A stretch of DNA of 64,000 nucleotides from Megamerina dolium (Eukaryota > Arthropoda > Insecta > Diptera > Megamerinidae). Shown in pieces: positions 1-10,148 of this stretch; position 1 is the first letter of the stretch; each line of letters starts with the position of its first letter. The DNA lies in the NCBI GenBank assembly GCA_963854835.1, contig OY978529.1, forward strand, positions 48,231,821-48,295,820, written 5' to 3'. The position numbers and the translations under genes were made by a program. The notes beneath the pieces were generated by a model. It saw only the letters and a program-made list of their open reading frames with translations, did not search any database and was not told where the DNA came from.

Positions 1-811
1 AACATTTTCATTTTTATAAATTCATGTTTCTGACATAAGGGGAACGATGTCAAATGGTATATTAGAAACACAATATTCATTTTGTCAGTTCAATATTCAA
101 CACTTTCCATCATCCGCACGGATTGTCGTTTGACATTTTTGTTTTTAAATCTATTTTTATTTTTTTTATTTTACCACTTAATGAGACCAATAATTGTTTG
201 CGATATTCTCGTTTGAAAACACCATCCGAATTTGTACAACAAGTTAGTATCATTTTCAAACGAGATACTATGTACTTGAATTAAATTAAAATTAAAATTA
301 AAATTTGATTAAATGAAAATAGAGTAGTTGTATGATTCGAGAGAATGTTCTTTGGGTCCCATTACTGTCAGCGTCTAACTAACTGATTATGATGAAAATT
401 TCAAATTAAATAAATTTCGTTTTTTCTTGCGAAATTATGTATGTAAATAATAAATCTGATTCTCATTGTGTCAGATGTTTTTATGAATTTATCTCATTTG
501 GTTTTATCTTTTGTACACTTACGTATATATACGTACAAGATATACTTGTACATATTTATATAAAAACCACGACAATAATACGACAAGTAGCATTATTTTG
601 ATAATAAAAATGTCGCAAATGCAAATTTTCTTATTTGTTCTTTACTTATATTTCGTATTTGCATGTATTCAACCATTTAATTCTACATAAAAGTCGTCTA
701 CTTTCATAATTACTTAAGAAATTACACATAAAGACGTAATCAATGGCCAGAGCTTCGTGTTTATAACACTACAGCCAAAAAATGCCAAGGAATTCAGGCA
801 AAGGGAAGAGT

Positions 812-1088
812 TATGAATGATCTCCTTACCAATTTGGTGATATTTCTTCAGCGAACTGCGTATCTTTCTCGCACAATCTTTCTTCGATCGCTTTCGGAGT
901 TCTCACGGACGGCCGGATCTTTGACGGTATCGTACTTCACCAGTATCCTCAAACAACTTCACAGCACGACACACAAAATTGCGAGTGATTTCAAGCGGTC
1001 GCAACGTCCGAAGGATATCGCCTTTTCCCATGTTGCATTTTAGTAGGCCAACTACAACACTACGATTTTCGATGTCGCCCTATTCCAT
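812..1088 (-). pseudogene. mariner-type transposase N-terminal fragment
   Basis: Read on the minus strand from 1088, the frame gives a helix-turn-helix region with GDILRTLRPLEITRNF, then AVKLFEDTGEVRYRQRSGRP. The latter is the typical end of the DNA-binding half of mariner/Tc1 transposases. Position 2-3 of the reading has a stop (ME then TAG), and another stop directly follows the GRP motif, after which the frame shifts. No catalytic domain or terminal repeats can be seen, so this is a broken fragment. Subfamily is not assigned. Confidence 0.6.
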
Positions 1089-1592
1089 GATTGTAAACAA
1101 TTGATGCCAAAAACTTTTGGCAATGAAGCATAAATGTCAACTGTCACATCGCAGTCAAGATGAAATGAATGTGCCCAATATTGCATTCGTAATGAATGCA
1201 TTCAGTTGTGTATAAATATTTATGACTTGATTAGGTAAATAAAATCAATTTAAAAAGGTAAAACGGGGAACAAATGTCTGAGTGCCTGGAAAAATACCTT
1301 CTACGATATTTTTCCAGCTACTCAATTGAATCTTTATCCAATAGGTACATAAAGACATTTGGAAAATGCAACTAATATATTTAACGGTACTTTTCTTTTG
1401 TCGTTTGTTACTAGAATATGCCAGAGCATCGTTTGGACACAATGAATACGTATTTTCTTTAGTTACGTTCAATATTGACCATAACACTTGTCAAATTAAC
1501 TAACTCCTTCATAGTGTAATGTAATCTCATTAGTACCATCCATGTATACATGCATACATGCATATGTACATTGGGCGGGAAAATATATAATA

Positions 1593-2236
1593 TTAGGTTG
1601 TGCGGAAATAAATGAGAGATTTGTAGTTTTTATAATTTAAATACATTTTTATCAGTCGAAAGATGAATTTTTGCTCTCTTTGACTTTTGCCAACGTTAAG
1701 CTTTGTCATTTTAGATATCCGAAACAGATTTTCATCTACGAGCTCAAACTCGGCCGCAATGCAGCTGAAGCGGCTAGAAATATTAATCAAGTTTGGGGAC
1801 AAGGAAGTGCCGGCGAGTCAACGGTATGAATGTAGTTCCGAAAATTTCGAGCTGCCGGTTTTGATCTCGACGGCACAGAAGTCCTGCAGAACTTGATGAC
1901 AGAGGATTGACAGCACTCGCCGAAGCAAGCCTGTGTACAAAGCTCAGCAAATGAGTATGGTATAAAATGAACGAAAAAACTGAAAAATCGCCGTTTCGAA
2001 GTGTCGTCTGCTCATCTTTCTCGAAAGTATAGTAACGTACGATGAAAAATGGATCCTCTAAGACAAACGTTTACGTTCAGCTCAATGGTCGGGCTGTGGT
2101 GAAGTAGCACAACACATCCTAATGCCTAATTTGTGCTGGTCTCATCCATCACATCTTCCTGCATTCCCAAAAGCCGTACGAGTTGTACTCGCCATACCTT
2201 TTGACCATCGAAAACCACTTTTTCAAGCATCTAAAA
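1593..2236 (+). pseudogene. Degenerate mariner relic
   Basis: The left end TTAGGTTGTGCGGAAATAAA resembles a mariner terminal repeat next to TA. Downstream, degraded plus-strand frames show IYELKLGRNAAEAARNIN, then VWGQGSAGESTV, the N-terminal mariner HTH, followed by SSAHLSRKYSNV and a KMDP/AQWSGCGEV region that corresponds to the first catalytic block and the following strand. Many stops and frameshifts are present and the C-terminal half is missing. The 3' end abuts a SINE, so the right boundary is approximate. Confidence 0.6.
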
Positions 2237-2240
2237 ATAA

Positions 2241-2602
2241 AATAAAATAAATATGTGGCACTTAAAGCCCCAAAGGGCTCATTGGCCGAGCTTCTCTTCC
2301 ATTACTGTTGTGCGTCTTAAATTTTGGACAGTATTAGAATGGACCTACTTATTTTAGCCGGTTCCGAACGGCAGAACACTTGTGACATCACTTTTTCTGA
2401 GCTTTGTCACAGAGTTCGTTTTAGAAGCTTTTTCATGGCAAGTTGTTACTGTCGGAAGAATTGCCAATTGCTTGCCGACAGGTGGGTACCGTTCGAAAGA
2501 AAAATCTTTTCGATATTAAATTTGTTATGCATCAGCCGGGTATTGAACCACGACCTACAGATCAGAAGGCGAACACACTAACCACTAAGCTACGGCACCC
2601 AC
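2241..2602 (-). repeat. tRNA-derived SINE, copy 1 (subfamily with T-rich tail)
   Basis: Reading the minus strand from about 2602 gives GGGTGCCGTAGCTTAGTGG (A-box-like), then GGTCGTGGTTCAATACCCGG (B-box-like), i.e. a tRNA-like head. The body carries GACAAAGCTCAG and a 3' part ending AGTGCCACATATTTATTTTA. It is nearly identical to the copy at 50010-50382 and shares the head and body with the copies at 5836, 43786 and 47539. Possible imperfect target duplications CTAAAAATAAAA at about 2229 and CTAAAAAAAAAG at about 2605 flank it. Confidence 0.8.
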
Positions 2603-2639
2603 AACTAAAAAAAAAGAAAACTCCCACAATGCTCTTATG

Positions 2640-2850
2640 ACTCCCACTTCTACTAGCCTCCAGAACTCAGATATTTTACTCTATTGTATCCTATTGTTGG
2701 CAAAAATATGTCAACGGTGACGGTGTTTGGAATTTCTAACTGGCGCCAGCTAGCATAGAACAGATATGGCTGGCGAAGCATGTTATATTCGGCCTAAATC
2801 GATATTCGGTTGTTATGGCCACATAAGTAAGTAAGTAAGTAAGTAATGGT
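2640..2850 (+). mobile_element. 3' end of a non-LTR retrotransposon with TAAG tail
   Basis: Frames in the last part read like the C-terminus of a non-LTR reverse transcriptase (NWRQLA, then RYGWRSM). They are followed by TTCGGCCTAAATCGATATTC, GGCCACA and a (TAAG)n tail at about 2825-2846. The segment from GGCGAAGCATG to the tail closely matches 54985-55040, which carries a better conserved coding end. It is 5'-truncated. Assignment to a clade is not attempted beyond non-LTR with a microsatellite tail. Confidence 0.6.
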
Positions 2851-4960
2851 TCTTATTTCTATTTATAAAGTTTTGTTTAAATTAATTTATGACGTGTTAA
2901 ATATATGAGTTTAACACGTTTCCTTTCACCACGAAAATTTGACCCGCCCTATTGTACATATACGCCTATGTTGACAAAGTCAAGTTATATTTGTTAAGTT
3001 ATTTGTTCTCATTTCAGGCAAATTGATTAATGGCTAGACAATTAGTTGAATAAATAAGTACGTTCAAGACGTAAAACACTAAAACTATGTGTATGAGAGA
3101 GAGAGAGAGTAAGAGTGAGAGACCGAAAGTAAGCAAAACAATAATACATTTAGATAACACATTCACATTTCAAATGTTTTATGTTCAGGTGGAAGCATAT
3201 GAATAGTTCCATTTTGAGTCTATATTATAGTATATTATGAGCAAAAGTATTAACAACTTTTTTTCCGCTTTTAATTTATTATTTCCATTTTGTAATCTAT
3301 GATATATACAACTATGTACAACAATACATTATGTATTTGCAAACCAAAGAATTTAATGTTAGAATTCATGACAATTTTATGATTTATATATACCTTATAA
3401 TAATAATAATAGTAGTAGTACAAGTGGGACAACAAGTATGACCAACCATTATATGCATCTAATCTAATAAGTTGTTTGATACAAATTATGTATATTATCC
3501 ACATATATTTACAAGATTGAAAATATGGCACATTCAACCATATCATATTGCAAATGGAATATTTAAATTTATATATTATATTGCTTAGATATTCCAAAGT
3601 AACTGCTTCATATCTGCTATTCTATCATATTCGTAGCATTCTCTTTAAGCTTTTTATTAGCTATTTAAGTATAAAGTACATACTTACCTGAACGAGAACG
3701 ATGTTTGAATTTGAATTTCACAAAAAATTCCCACATGTACTAATTTCACAATTTTATATTATACAATTTAAAAAAAAAAACAATAAATCTTACATCAGGA
3801 TCATGATGAAATTATTTCGTATATTGTACATGTACATTATAAATCGTATCAGAACTTTTTATATAAGGCTAGATGGTGGATGTGGCACATCTTTCTGCTA
3901 TCCGATTACCCTCCCGCCAATCGTTAAACGCATTTTTATAGCCAAGCAAGCATTTCTAGTGAAGGGGATGGATGGGTCTGGATGTTTCACAGAATTTTGG
4001 CCCATACAATAAAAGCTCCCACTAGTTTATTGTACATCAATTATACTTGTACATATTTTAGATTTTTGCATTTTGCATCATTCACAAAATAAACAATGCA
4101 TTTCAATTGTAAATTAACATAATTCTGGTATTTCTATATAATTGGATAATAACGTTCATTATGGTTTTCCCATCAGCAAACATATTGTATGTTTGTGTAT
4201 TTGCATTCCCAGCTTCTATGAGAAATTTAAGGAAGTAACTTCAGTTAACATTAAATTTTGAACTTTTGAATGGTGCACAACTACATATACACATCAGGTT
4301 GTGTCGCTTCCCATATAAGGCAAATATGTAAATAATTGTAAATGTTCATCTCTTCATTAAGAGCATTCACCTTGAGAGCATTCCGGAACTATTTAAGAAC
4401 AGCTTTTGGTTACCATCAAATCGATAAAAAGGTCTCGATGAACACTTTATTTGTTTTTCAGGCATAATTGACGTCAAATTTAGCTAGAGAACTCAGTAAC
4501 CTTGCGTTGTTCCTTCTAATGCGATTCTTTATTGAAGAATTGTCAGAGCTGAAGTCATCAAAAATTCGAAAAAATTTTGCCTCTGATGTGTTTTATTCAA
4601 TTCATAAATAACCATTCTATAGCATATTAAAGGTATACAATATTATGCGTCACTATGAAATTTAAGCGTAAGTTCATTCAATCTATAAGAAATATGCTTG
4701 AAATTCTATCAAGGCTTTTTTTTTTATTGGGCCATTTACTATGTCGCTTTTCATTAAACTACAGAGAATAGTTTTATATCATAAGTCAGTATTTAAAATT
4801 GTATCGCAAACGTTTTAGCGTTTCTTTTTTGTTCCTTAAACGTTTGAGCAAAAATATACCAAAATAAAAAAAGGAAAACCAACCAGATCAAATATATTAC
4901 AGATGTGGTAGAAAAGCGGCAACTCTTTGCCTCATTTTCATAACTCTGAACTTTTCACGC

Positions 4961-5397
4961 GTTAATCCGGATTAACGGCGCACTTAATCCGAATAAAATA
5001 TTAACCTGACAGACCTGATATTATTGCGGATTAAGTAAACAGCTGATTGCTGTTTTATTAGATTTGATCACTTACATTACTATCATTATCAATTTCTGTC
5101 ATCTGTCACTCTCGATATGAGAAAATCTACAAGAAGTACGTGAACTGAAAACTATTAGAAACTTGCAAACTGACATTCACAGTCCGTAATTGACAACTGG
5201 ATTTATTTGTTCGCCAACGTTTTTCATGTCGAATACTGTTAACAATTGTTGAAAGTTTTTTGTTAACGAACATACCTATTGTTTTGTATGTTGGATCGAG
5301 AAAAAATTCATAATAGAAAACAGCTATTAATTTTCAGTAACCATCGAAAATTGCCCTAATCCTCTTTAGCTAATCTTCTACGTTCTAATGCGGATTA
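4961..5397. promoter_or_regulatory. Cluster of six TAATCC motifs, including a 16-bp palindrome
   Basis: TAATCC or its complement GGATTA occurs at 4963, 4969, 4985, 5028, 5357 and 5392. The first two form the perfect palindrome GTTAATCCGGATTAAC. TAATCC is the core site of K50 homeodomains (Bicoid/Orthodenticle class) in flies. The cluster could be a regulatory module or the internal structure of an unrecognised MITE. No gene lies nearby in the window, so function is open. Confidence 0.25.
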
Positions 5398-5835
5398 GCT
5401 GCAGTTTATATTATTTCTCCCTTCATTTCTCTTCTTTACCCCACTTTATTATTTAGTACATAAACTGTAATCAATTTGGCCACTCTCCTTTCACGCCCAT
5501 TTCAATATCTCAAGACACATCCAACTGATCTTGATGAAAATTTATATCCGATTTTTGAATTCTGTAGAAGGAATATAAATAGATGCATTTTCATTAATGT
5601 CCATTCAGCTGTTCTTGCCATATTGAATTTTGTTTACAGACGCTGTCAGCCCCAGACCAACAAGGAATATCGGGAAAAAAAAAATTATTTAATTACTCAA
5701 ACCCTTGGGTAAAATATAAAATATCATATGATAATACATATTCATCCCGTGTCATATTATTGAAGTCATATTTCTATTTATTTGATTAACATTATTTAGT
5801 GTATTTTAGAGAAAGCGAATTTTATTTTTGATTTA

Positions 5836-6116
5836 GGTTAGGTTAGGTTATTATGGTTGCCAGCGTCTCTTCCGTACTGTTGAAAGCGTTGAACAGTATT
5901 ATAAAGTACCTACTTACATTAGCCGACAGAGCCCTTTTGACATCACTTTTTCTGAACTTTGTCACAGAGCTCTTTTAAGAAGCTTTTCATGGCAAAATTT
6001 TACTTCAAAGTTTTACTTTAATTTCGATATTAAAGTTGTCACAGTTGGGTATTAATTCCACGACCTATGGAACAGAAGACCAAAGCACTAAACACTGAGC
6101 TACGGCATCCACAAAG
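5836..6116 (-). repeat. tRNA-derived SINE, copy 2 (CCTAA-tailed subfamily)
   Basis: On the minus strand the head is a decayed tRNA-like region (GGATGCCGTAGCTCAGTG, then GGTCGTGGAATTAATACCC). The body contains AAGAGCTCTGTGACAAAGTT and the family motif CTAATGTAAGTAGGTA. The 3' end on the plus strand is (TTAGG)3, i.e. a CCTAA tail in SINE orientation. An internal deletion removes part of the 3' body. It belongs to the same tail subfamily as the plus-strand copies at 43786 and 47539. Confidence 0.7.
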
Positions 6117-7213
6117 TGCCTTGAGTACACTTTGAAATGTAATAGTTAACAACACTGTTTTCCATAATTTTTATACCCTGCATAATGCAATATGCATGGT
6201 ATATTCATTTCGGTCAGATGTTTGTGTCCACTTGAAGGAATCTCCGGAGATATAGACATAGATATATATTCGTGATCAGCGTCGATTAAATTTTCGATTT
6301 AACGATGTCCGTCCGTCCGTCCGTCTGTCTGTCACCTGGCTGGTTCGCACGATAACTTGAGTAAATATTGAGCTATTTCGATGAAATTTGGCACAAGTAA
6401 CCTATGATCCAAGGGTACGGAGGGGATTGATATTGGGCATGATCGGTCAATAGCCACGCCCATACCAAGCATTCAAAGCGACTAACCTCGGAATTTTCAA
6501 AATCTTTAACTTGCTATAACTCACATAATATACCACTTGGGACAACAATATTTTGCACATAGAGTTATATTATACTACTATATAACCTCGCCAAAAGTGG
6601 GTGAGCCACGCCTACTTCCTAGCGTAGCTCCCATACAAAGTGTCTATACTTCTTTTAAATTGAAACTGCTGTAACTTCTACAATCTTCTGTCTAGAATAA
6701 CCATAATTGACACTTAGATTAACATGGCAGTGAGAAATAATATGGCAGAAAATCAGTGTGACAAGCCCACTCCTTTTTGGGTCCGCCATACAAAGTTGCG
6801 GAAATTAAAAAAAAATGTTACCGGTTATAACTTGCAAACTATTCAGCGTAGAATAACTAGATTTAAGGTGTGGATTAGTATTGTACGAGCAATTAGGCTC
6901 ACAGGAAATGGGCGCACCACGCCCACTGTTTATCATAGCCCCCATATAAATTTTAAATTGAAACAGCTGTAACTTCGGCAATTTTCTGTCTAGAATAACC
7001 ATAATTGACACTTAAATTAATATCGTAGTCGGTAATAATCTAGCAGAAAATCAGAGTGCCACACTCACTCCATCATGGGTCTTCCATACAAAGTCGAGGG
7101 AATTAAACTAAAACCTTTAAGCTCCATAACTTGCAAACTATTCAGCGTAGAATAACGAGATTTAAGGCAAAAATGAGTGCACAAAATGAGTGAAATTCTT
7201 TTAAATTGAAATA

Positions 7214-8863
7214 CAGTGGCTCCCAGCTTATTTCGTACAGTTACAGTTTAAAAATTGCTGCAGTCGTAATTCCTAATATAGCAAAAATTTGAACAAAATA
7301 TAAATGCCATTTTAGAAAGGAAGGTTTGTTTTTTATTTTCCAAAATTTACTTTTTCAAAATTTTAGTGTTTGACACTATAAAAAAATAAAATAAGAATAA
7401 AATAGGAAAATTCATGTCACAGCTTATTTCGTACAGTCTCTTTAAGTTCAAACTAAAAACAAAGTAAGTTGATTTTAATATTTAGTATGACATCCCTTAG
7501 CGTTAATGATAGCCTGGAGTCTATTTGGCATTGAATCCACCAATTTTTGAGTGATGTCTGGTGTGATTTTTTTCCATTCCTCCATCAGTACCTTCTTTAG
7601 GTCTTGCTTATTAGAAATCTTATGTGTTCTTATTTTATTGTCCAAAATAGACCAAAGATTTTCAATCACATTCATGTCAGGTGACTGTGGTGGTGGAGAC
7701 ATCAAGTGTGGGCAGTTCCAAATAAGCCAAGATTGCAAAATCCCAGATTTATGTTTTGGGTCATTATCTTGGTAGTACCGAAATTCTTCCCGCAAATCCA
7801 GTTTGTCTGCACTTTGAAGTAAATTGTTTTTCAGAATCTCGAGGTACTTCATTTTGTCCATTGTCCCCTCAATAAAAACCAATTCACCTACTCCGGCTGC
7901 TGACATACAGGCCCAAACCATCACGCTACCGCCACCATGCTTCACTGTGGGCTTAAGGTTCTCCTTGTTTAGCTCGGTATTCGCTTTACGCCAAACATAT
8001 GACATTCCGTCCGAGCCAAAAATATTAAACTTAGACTCATCCGCGAAAATAACGGTATTCCAGAACGCAGGAGTATTAATAATATGCTCTTTGGCGAAGT
8101 CAAGTCGGCGTTGTATATTCATTTTTGAAATGAATGGTTTCTTTCGGGCTACTCGACCGTTCAAGTCATGATTGCGCAGCACACGTCGGACAGTTTCAGC
8201 ACTGGATGATTTCCTATTTCACGCTGAACCTCTGCAGCCAACTTCGGAGCGGATAACTTTGGATTTTTCTTAATTTTTCGTACAATATAACGCTCGTCTG
8301 ATGCGTTGAAAATCTTATTAGGTGCTTCTCTGCCCTTGTTCTCCAACCGATTTTCGCGAACGAAGCGTTGAATGATGTATTGGACAGTTGAGGCACTTAA
8401 ATTTGTCATTTCAGCAATTTTTCGCACACTCTGACCTTTCCTAAAATGGTTAATTACCAGTTTACGCTGCTCCATCGTTGTACGACGCCCATAACGCTAA
8501 ATGTTTAATTTACAGCACTTTAACTATTTAAAATAATAATAATAAAAATTGTTATAATAGTTAAAAAGGTCCAAAAACTCATACAATTCAAAAAAACTTT
8601 GTAACTGCGCGGCAGAATGAAACTTACTTACATTGAAGTTTGTGTACGAAATAAGATGTGAGCTGAAAATCAGCTGATCAATAGTTTTTCTCTCTTGCAT
8701 GACAAAAAGAACAATTTTTGGGGTTCCCCGTTGTCTTATTAGGTTTACTAAACACATACACAGACATCTACATTCAAAACTTATCGATAAGTTTTTTAGT
8801 TTCGATGTTACAGCCATGTTCATAAAAATATATACACTGTACGAAATAAGCTGTGAGCCACTG
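7214..8863 (-). mobile_element. Tc1-like transposon with IR/DR ends, nearly intact, 1650 bp
   Basis: Both ends read CAGTGG(C)TC(A/C)CAGCTTATTTCGTACAG in inverted orientation and are flanked by TA (7212-7213 and 8864-8865). A second copy of the end motif lies inside each end: CACAGCTTATTTCGTACAGT at about 7417-7437, and TCTTATTTCGTACACAAAC in minus-strand sense at about 8640-8660. This is the IR/DR arrangement known from Bari, Minos, S/Paris and Sleeping Beauty elements. It sits inside Helentron-like copy 1, whose sequence resumes exactly across the TA. A second copy starts at 63743. Confidence 0.92.
7475..8475 (-). pseudogene. Tc1-family DD34E transposase with a single frameshift
   Basis: The transposase begins MEQRKLVINHFRKGQSVRKI (HTH 1), with a second HTH near KNPKLSAPKLAAEVQREIG. 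The frame changes at about 8210 by what looks like a one-base loss, and the second half then runs open to a stop at 7475. The catalytic residues are visible: D in FADESKF, D in YYQDNDPKH, and E in NVIENLW. There are 34 residues between the second D and the E. Full length would be about 333 aa, normal for the family. Apart from the frameshift no stop is seen, so it may be recently inactivated, or the frameshift may be an assembly error. Confidence 0.88.
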
Positions 8864-9397
8864 TAGCTGTAACTTCTGCATACTTCTGTCTAGAACAATT
8901 ATAATTAATACTTCAGCTAATATGGTAGTCCAAAATAATCTGACAAAAAATCAACATGCCACAACCACTTCTTAATGGGGCTTTCATACAAAATTTGTAA
9001 AATAAAAAAAAAATTTAACCGCTATAACTTACGAACTATTCAGCGTAGGACAACCAAATTTAAGGAATGGATTGATATTGAAAAATTAATTAGATATACA
9101 AGAAAGAGGTAAGACACGTCCACTTTTTATATAGCTTCCGTACAAAATCTCGGATTTATCTTAAACATTAAAACACCCATAACTTACTAAATAATACGCC
9201 TAGGTCAACCCATTGCAACCTAGGTAGTTTAGTATTATAAGCAGAAATTATTCCTCAAAAATTGGTGAGGTAGCCTGGTTCTTAATGTAGCTCCTATGCA
9301 AAGTAGTGGAAGAAAAGGATGGATATACGAGCAAACTTTTTATATATACCTCTACATATGCAGGGTATAATTTGGTCGGCCCCAGCCGACTGTAAGG

Positions 9398-10148
9398 CCA
9401 TTTTTTTGATTCTGTTTGCTCAAAGACAAAACTAACTGTGTTATTTTTTTGTGCACTCTCAGGCACACGTGCATATTTGAAATTATTTAGCTTACATATA
9501 TATGCGTATACTTTTTGCTTGATTTTCAATGCAGCCACTCGTCCAACATATCGTTACACTACAGAAGATAGCCAGTTATACTTTCGTAAAAACATATATT
9601 TGTATTTGTATTACGTGGGTTTTATCCGATAACGCTAATTTTCAAACATACTCGTATTTGATCAAAATACATAATCATAAGTGCTCGAAGTCCATAAAGA
9701 TACCGACTTTCAATTTTATAGTTTTATATCACCAAAGTGGGGTTTTTTTATTTAGAAAGTATTACTACACGCGATTAATTTTATACTAGAACAACTAGGT
9801 CCGAGCTCCTAGTCCAGCATCAATATACAATGACGTAATGTTTGAGAGGGGTTGCATATGTAAAAATCGTATGTCACATTTCCACTAGTTAAAGTTGAAT
9901 GATCGCATAAGCATTTTTGATTATTTAATTTATTCTAAAAAAATTACGATTTTTCCTTAAAAATTTCTTGCAATCCTGGCCTTTAATCAAAGTTTTTAAG
10001 AAAAAACAATGTGTATGCATACTTATTGCCTACCAATAGATATGTATATACACCTACATACAATTACAAATAGATTCTAATAGCAAAATGCAACTAGAAC
10101 AGTAATAAGAAATCTGATCTATTTGATAAAACAAAAAAAAAAAAATCT
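9398..10148. other. Intergenic DNA between the two Helentron-like copies
   Basis: No convincing gene is present. The right part (about 9985-10140) matches block C at 44400-44515 and 45660-45700, where no Helentron-like element is present. This segment is therefore host intergenic DNA rather than the loop of one large foldback element. Confidence 0.5.

Larger units (their letters stand above)
6169..9397 (+). mobile_element. Helentron-like non-autonomous element (DINE-1/HINE type), copy 1, split by a Tc1 element
   Basis: It starts TTATACCCTGCATAATGC and ends with the inverted CATATGCAGGGTATAA (about 9355-9370). The hairpin GGTCGGCCCCAGCCGAC (9374-9390) and TGTAAGG follow. A GTCCGTCCGTCCGTCTGTC tract lies near the 5' end, and the centre consists of diverged modules of about 300 bp (for example CAAACTATTCAGCGTAGAAT at about 6836 and 7136). 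This layout of subterminal inverted repeats, central tandem modules and a 3' hairpin before a T-run is that of Drosophila DINE-1/INE-1 Helentron derivatives. There is no protein. Without the nested Tc1 it is about 1.58 kb and matches copy 2 in inverted orientation. Confidence 0.6.

Noticed and set aside
3271..3597. 108-aa minus-strand open frame
   Set aside because: Tyr/Ile/Asn-rich translation of AT-rich DNA with a TAA-type repeat; no motif and no counterpart in block C.
8524..8823. 99-aa minus-strand open frame next to the Tc1 transposase
   Set aside because: It lies in the subterminal IR/DR region of the Tc1 element and has no recognisable protein features.
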